This document shows positions 12,726 to 14,797 of a stretch of 14,797 bases of DNA, in pieces. The translations under genes were made by a program, and so were the position numbers. Source of the stretch: JAGXIT01 sp049293335 (GTDB taxonomy: Bacteria > Patescibacteriota > Saccharimonadia > Saccharimonadales > UBA4665); NCBI GenBank assembly GCA_049293335.1, contig JBATSO010000026.1, positions 1 to 14,797 on the forward strand, given 5' to 3'. Under the pieces are notes generated by a model. It was not told the origin of the DNA. It saw nothing but the letters and a program-made list of their open reading frames with translations, and ran no database searches. The first letter of the stretch is position 1; each line of letters starts with the position of its first letter.

Positions 12726-14171
12726 TTAGCCTTGAATTAGCGTGTCAGTTTTAGGGAAAAGTGTTGTTTCAAGAGCCTGAATTGTGCCGCTTTGGAACAT
12801 GCTTTGAATTTTTGCAGCCGTGCTTGGCAAGAATGGTTCAAGCAACTGCGCAATTTCCAGCAAATTAGCGACAAAACGCGCTAAAACTTCCTGCAAATGC
12901 TCTGGGTCTTCGGCCTTAGCCAGTTGCCATGGTTTTTCGGTGTCTATGAGCTGGTTCAGGCCGCGAACACGCTCCCAGACACTATCGAGTGCGCGGTCAA
13001 ACTTGCAAGCTGCCAGCGCTTCGTTGTAAGCGCCTTTATCGTGACCAACATCTGGCACTTCGCCAATCACGCCGCCCTGGTACTTCTGAATCATAGCGGC
13101 GGTACGTTGCACGGCGTTGCCGAGTTCATTGGCAAGCTCGTTGTTGTAAGCCGCTTCAAAAGCTGGCCAGGTAAAATCCCCGTCGTCATAGCTTGGCACG
13201 TGTCGCAGGAAATAGTAGCGGAAGGCATCGGCGCCGTATTTTTCGATAATTTCGTGGGGGCTAAGCGAATTACCCAAAGACTTGCTCATTTTTTTGTTGT
13301 TGATGGTAACGTAGCCATGCACATAGAGCTGCCTTGCCAGCGGCAGACCGAGCGCCAGCAAAATACCAGGGAAGGTTGCCGCATGAAATCGCAGTATACC
13401 CTTTCCAACCACCTGAACGTTAGCGGGCCAAAACTGCGCAAAGTCTTTGTGCTCTGGGTAGCCAAGCACCGTAATATAGTTAAGAAGCGCCTCGAACCAC
13501 ACATACATAACTTGGTTTTTGTCACCAGGCACCGGAATACCCCAGTCTATTTTATCTTTTGGCCTGGAAATACTTATATCGTCTAGGCCGCTCGTAATGA
13601 GCGCTAAAATTTCGTTGCGACGCGAGGAAGGTACAATTTCGAAGCTGTTATCTTCTATGGCGGCGCGTATTTGTTCGCTGTAGTTACTAAGCCTAAAAAA
13701 GTAGTTTTCTTCCTCGACTTTTTCGTATGGGCGGTTGTGGTCAGGGCACGTACCATTGTTTTCTTTCACCTGGGTTTCGGTAAAAAATTCTTCGTCGCCC
13801 GTGCAGTACCAGCCAACGTATTTGTTTTTGTAAATGTCTTTTTGCAGGGCCTTCCAGATGAGCTGCGAGCGTTGTTCGTGACCTTTGTCGGTTGTGCGAA
13901 TAAAGCGGTCGGGTTCAACCTGAAGCGATTCTATGAGGGTGCGAAACTTTTCTGACATTTGGTCGCTCAGAGCTTGTGGAGTAATCTTCAGCTCGGCCGC
14001 TTTTTCGGCAATTTTGCCACCGTGCTCATCCGTGCCTGTGCTAAATATAACGTTTTCGCCGCGCTGGCGGGCGGCCCGAGCTAGCACATCGGCCATTACA
14101 AATTCCATGGCATGCCCTAAGTGTGGTTCGCCGTTTACATAGGGTATAGAGGTCGTCACATAATAATTCAT
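12726..14171 (-). CDS. metG: Methionyl-tRNA synthetase
   Basis: The 481-residue class I synthetase charges tRNA-Met. HIGH appears as HLGH (17-20) and KMSKS is exact (294-298). GTDEHGGKI, EEENYFFRLS, VMYVWFEALLNYIT and GKGILRFHAATFPG follow the family. The connective-peptide metal site is reduced: WYCTGDEEF (C123) pairs with CPDH (C142, H145), so the second cysteine of a CxxC is Asp. The protein stops after the anticodon-binding helical domain and lacks the C-terminal tRNA-binding extension found in longer forms. I start at the ATG at 14171; an ATG at 14189 is in frame but a TACAAT box lies between them. First gene of the operon continuing with tatD. Confidence 0.97.
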   Translation of the reverse strand: MNYYVTTSIPYVNGEPHLGHAMEFVMADVLARAARQRGENVIFSTGTDEHGGKIAEKAAELKITPQALSDQMSEKFRTLIESLQVEPDRFIRTTDKGHEQRSQLIWKALQKDIYKNKYVGWYCTGDEEFFTETQVKENNGTCPDHNRPYEKVEEENYFFRLSNYSEQIRAAIEDNSFEIVPSSRRNEILALITSGLDDISISRPKDKIDWGIPVPGDKNQVMYVWFEALLNYITVLGYPEHKDFAQFWPANVQVVGKGILRFHAATFPGILLALGLPLARQLYVHGYVTINNKKMSKSLGNSLSPHEIIEKYGADAFRYYFLRHVPSYDDGDFTWPAFEAAYNNELANELGNAVQRTAAMIQKYQGGVIGEVPDVGHDKGAYNEALAACKFDRALDSVWERVRGLNQLIDTEKPWQLAKAEDPEHLQEVLARFVANLLEIAQLLEPFLPSTAAKIQSMFQSGTIQALETTLFPKTDTLIQG

Positions 14172-14177
14172 CTGTGT

Positions 14178-14183
14178 ATTGTA
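14178..14183 (-). promoter_or_regulatory. Predicted -10 box of the metG operon (leaderless)
   Basis: TACAAT on the minus strand ends six bases before the metG ATG at 14171, so the transcript would begin at the start codon. No ribosome site is present. A possible -35, TTCGCG at 14202-14207, has 18-bp spacing but is poor. Confidence 0.45.
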
Positions 14184-14227
14184 CCGCATGGACCGATGAT
14201 TCGCGAAGCAACAGACACGTATTCTAC

Positions 14228-14647
14228 CTACTGTAACAACTTGGTGACTGCTTTGGCTTCAATGGGGTCGAGTTTGGCAAAAAGATCTGTTTCGAACTTT
14301 TCGCTCACCTGGTACAAATAGTCCTCTTTACTCCGTGGAATGACGTGAAAATGCAAGTGGCTCACCTTGAGCCCATTGTCGCCAATAAACGGTCGGTAGT
14401 TTTGGCGTATATCGCAGCCATCGCCGAGTTGGCCCAGTATTTTCTGCTCTACAAAAAATATCAGTTCAAATATGTCACGTAGTTCTTCGCCAGTAAGTTC
14501 CCAAGGTTTTTCGACATGACGCGTTGGAATAACCAAAAAATGGCCTGGCACCTTGCGCGGGTTGCTTAGAATAACTCGGGCATGCTCGTTCTGCTTTAAA
14601 ACTCGTTCATTGGTACTGCAAAAGGGGCAGGAAAGTTTGTCGCTCAT
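14228..14647 (-). CDS. HIT-family nucleotide hydrolase/transferase
   Basis: A 139-residue protein with the histidine triad HLHFH (97-101) within SHLHFHVIPR, the active site of HIT nucleoside-phosphate hydrolases. The N-terminus has a CPFC knuckle (7-10) that, with further His residues, may bind zinc as in many bacterial HIT proteins. NPRKVPGHFLVIPTRHV (29-45) is the expected strand-turn-strand before the helical segment. Substrates of such proteins include dinucleoside polyphosphates and AMP conjugates; this one cannot be specified. It lies 56 nt upstream of metG on the same strand and may be partly co-transcribed, though metG has its own predicted promoter. Confidence 0.93.
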   Translation of the reverse strand: MSDKLSCPFCSTNERVLKQNEHARVILSNPRKVPGHFLVIPTRHVEKPWELTGEELRDIFELIFFVEQKILGQLGDGCDIRQNYRPFIGDNGLKVSHLHFHVIPRSKEDYLYQVSEKFETDLFAKLDPIEAKAVTKLLQ

Positions 14648-14658
14648 TTGTACTGTTT

Positions 14659-14667
14659 AGTATAGCA
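14659..14667 (-). promoter_or_regulatory. Predicted extended -10 promoter of the HIT gene
   Basis: On the minus strand TGCTATACT provides an extended -10 (TG-N-TATACT), with the TATACT at 14659-14664. The hexamer ends 11 bases before the ATG at 14647, giving a leader of about four bases. There is no clear -35, which fits an extended -10 promoter. Confidence 0.5.
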
Positions 14668-14717
14668 TTGAGCTTAGCGGTTTTACGCCCACACCTGACC
14701 CACATGCACTTTTTGGA

Positions 14718-14793
14718 TGTCATCTTGAGCAAAGTCGAAAGATCTCAGTATGTTTGCACCTAACGAGATCCCTCCACTTCGGTCGGGATGACA
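14718..14793. repeat. Imperfect 29-bp inverted repeat of a widespread intergenic type
   Basis: The left arm (14718-14746, starting TGTCATCTTGAGC and ending GATCTC) and right arm (14765-14793, starting GAGATCCC and ending GGGATGACA) are inverse complements at 22 of 29 positions around an 18-base centre. I recall TCATCCTGAGCGAAGTCGAA-type sequences as dispersed, REP-like palindromes in many unrelated bacterial genomes. It lies upstream of the HIT gene and close to the window edge, so a flanking part may be cut off. Confidence 0.75.
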
Positions 14794-14797
14794 CGGG

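Noticed and set aside
12897..13586. 229-codon plus-strand open frame opposite metG
   Set aside because: Shadow of metG, with no recognisable domain and no start signals.
14648..14717. tRNA or small RNA gene upstream of the HIT gene
   Set aside because: No cloverleaf or conserved TTCGA-type arm was found on either strand.

Overview
The window most likely comes from a member of Candidatus Saccharibacteria (TM7, Patescibacteria/CPR). Three things point there: small secreted proteins of a type I associate with that group (an RSIQMSDS-type N-terminus, and a C-terminus ending in GGTY...ATATF), a conserved hypothetical with a GPIPDGTRREFFCLDE core, and tightly packed genes with few Shine-Dalgarno sites and several apparently leaderless starts. 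Clear TGA stops (atpG, atpA, atpH, atpF) argue for the standard code and against the UGA=Gly lineages. The assignment rests on recognition from memory, not on a search.

Layout, left to right. (1) 1-2571 is a surface-protein neighbourhood: a secreted protein cut by the left edge, a complete secreted Cys-containing protein on the minus strand, and a divergent membrane-anchored beta-repeat protein on the plus strand. The divergent pair is separated by 366 bp holding a 16-bp palindrome and a 105-bp array of fifteen 7-bp repeats. (2) 2666-8886 is one minus-strand operon for a divergent F1-type ATPase. In transcription order it encodes a signal-peptide protein with a C-terminal transmembrane hairpin, then b, delta, alpha, gamma, beta and epsilon. 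No a or canonical c subunit is present where atpB and atpE are normally found. (3) 9002-9844 (+) is a GalU-like sugar-1-phosphate nucleotidyltransferase, transcribed divergently from the ATPase operon. (4) 9963-14171 is a minus-strand housekeeping operon: metG, tatD, two small hypotheticals, and a cysteine desulfurase. (5) 14228-14647 is a HIT-family protein gene just upstream of metG. (6) The right edge carries a long imperfect inverted repeat of a widespread intergenic type.

The point most worth following up is the ATPase. The alpha and beta nucleotide-binding motifs and the alpha arginine finger are intact, so it should hydrolyse or make ATP. Several other features depart from a textbook ATP synthase: epsilon lacks its C-terminal helical domain, alpha carries a charged tail of about 75 residues, and the first gene encodes an exported domain joined to a c-subunit-like hairpin that lacks the ion-binding carboxylate. 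Either a and c are encoded elsewhere, or this is a second F1-like motor coupled to something other than an ordinary proton channel. The sequence alone cannot decide between these.
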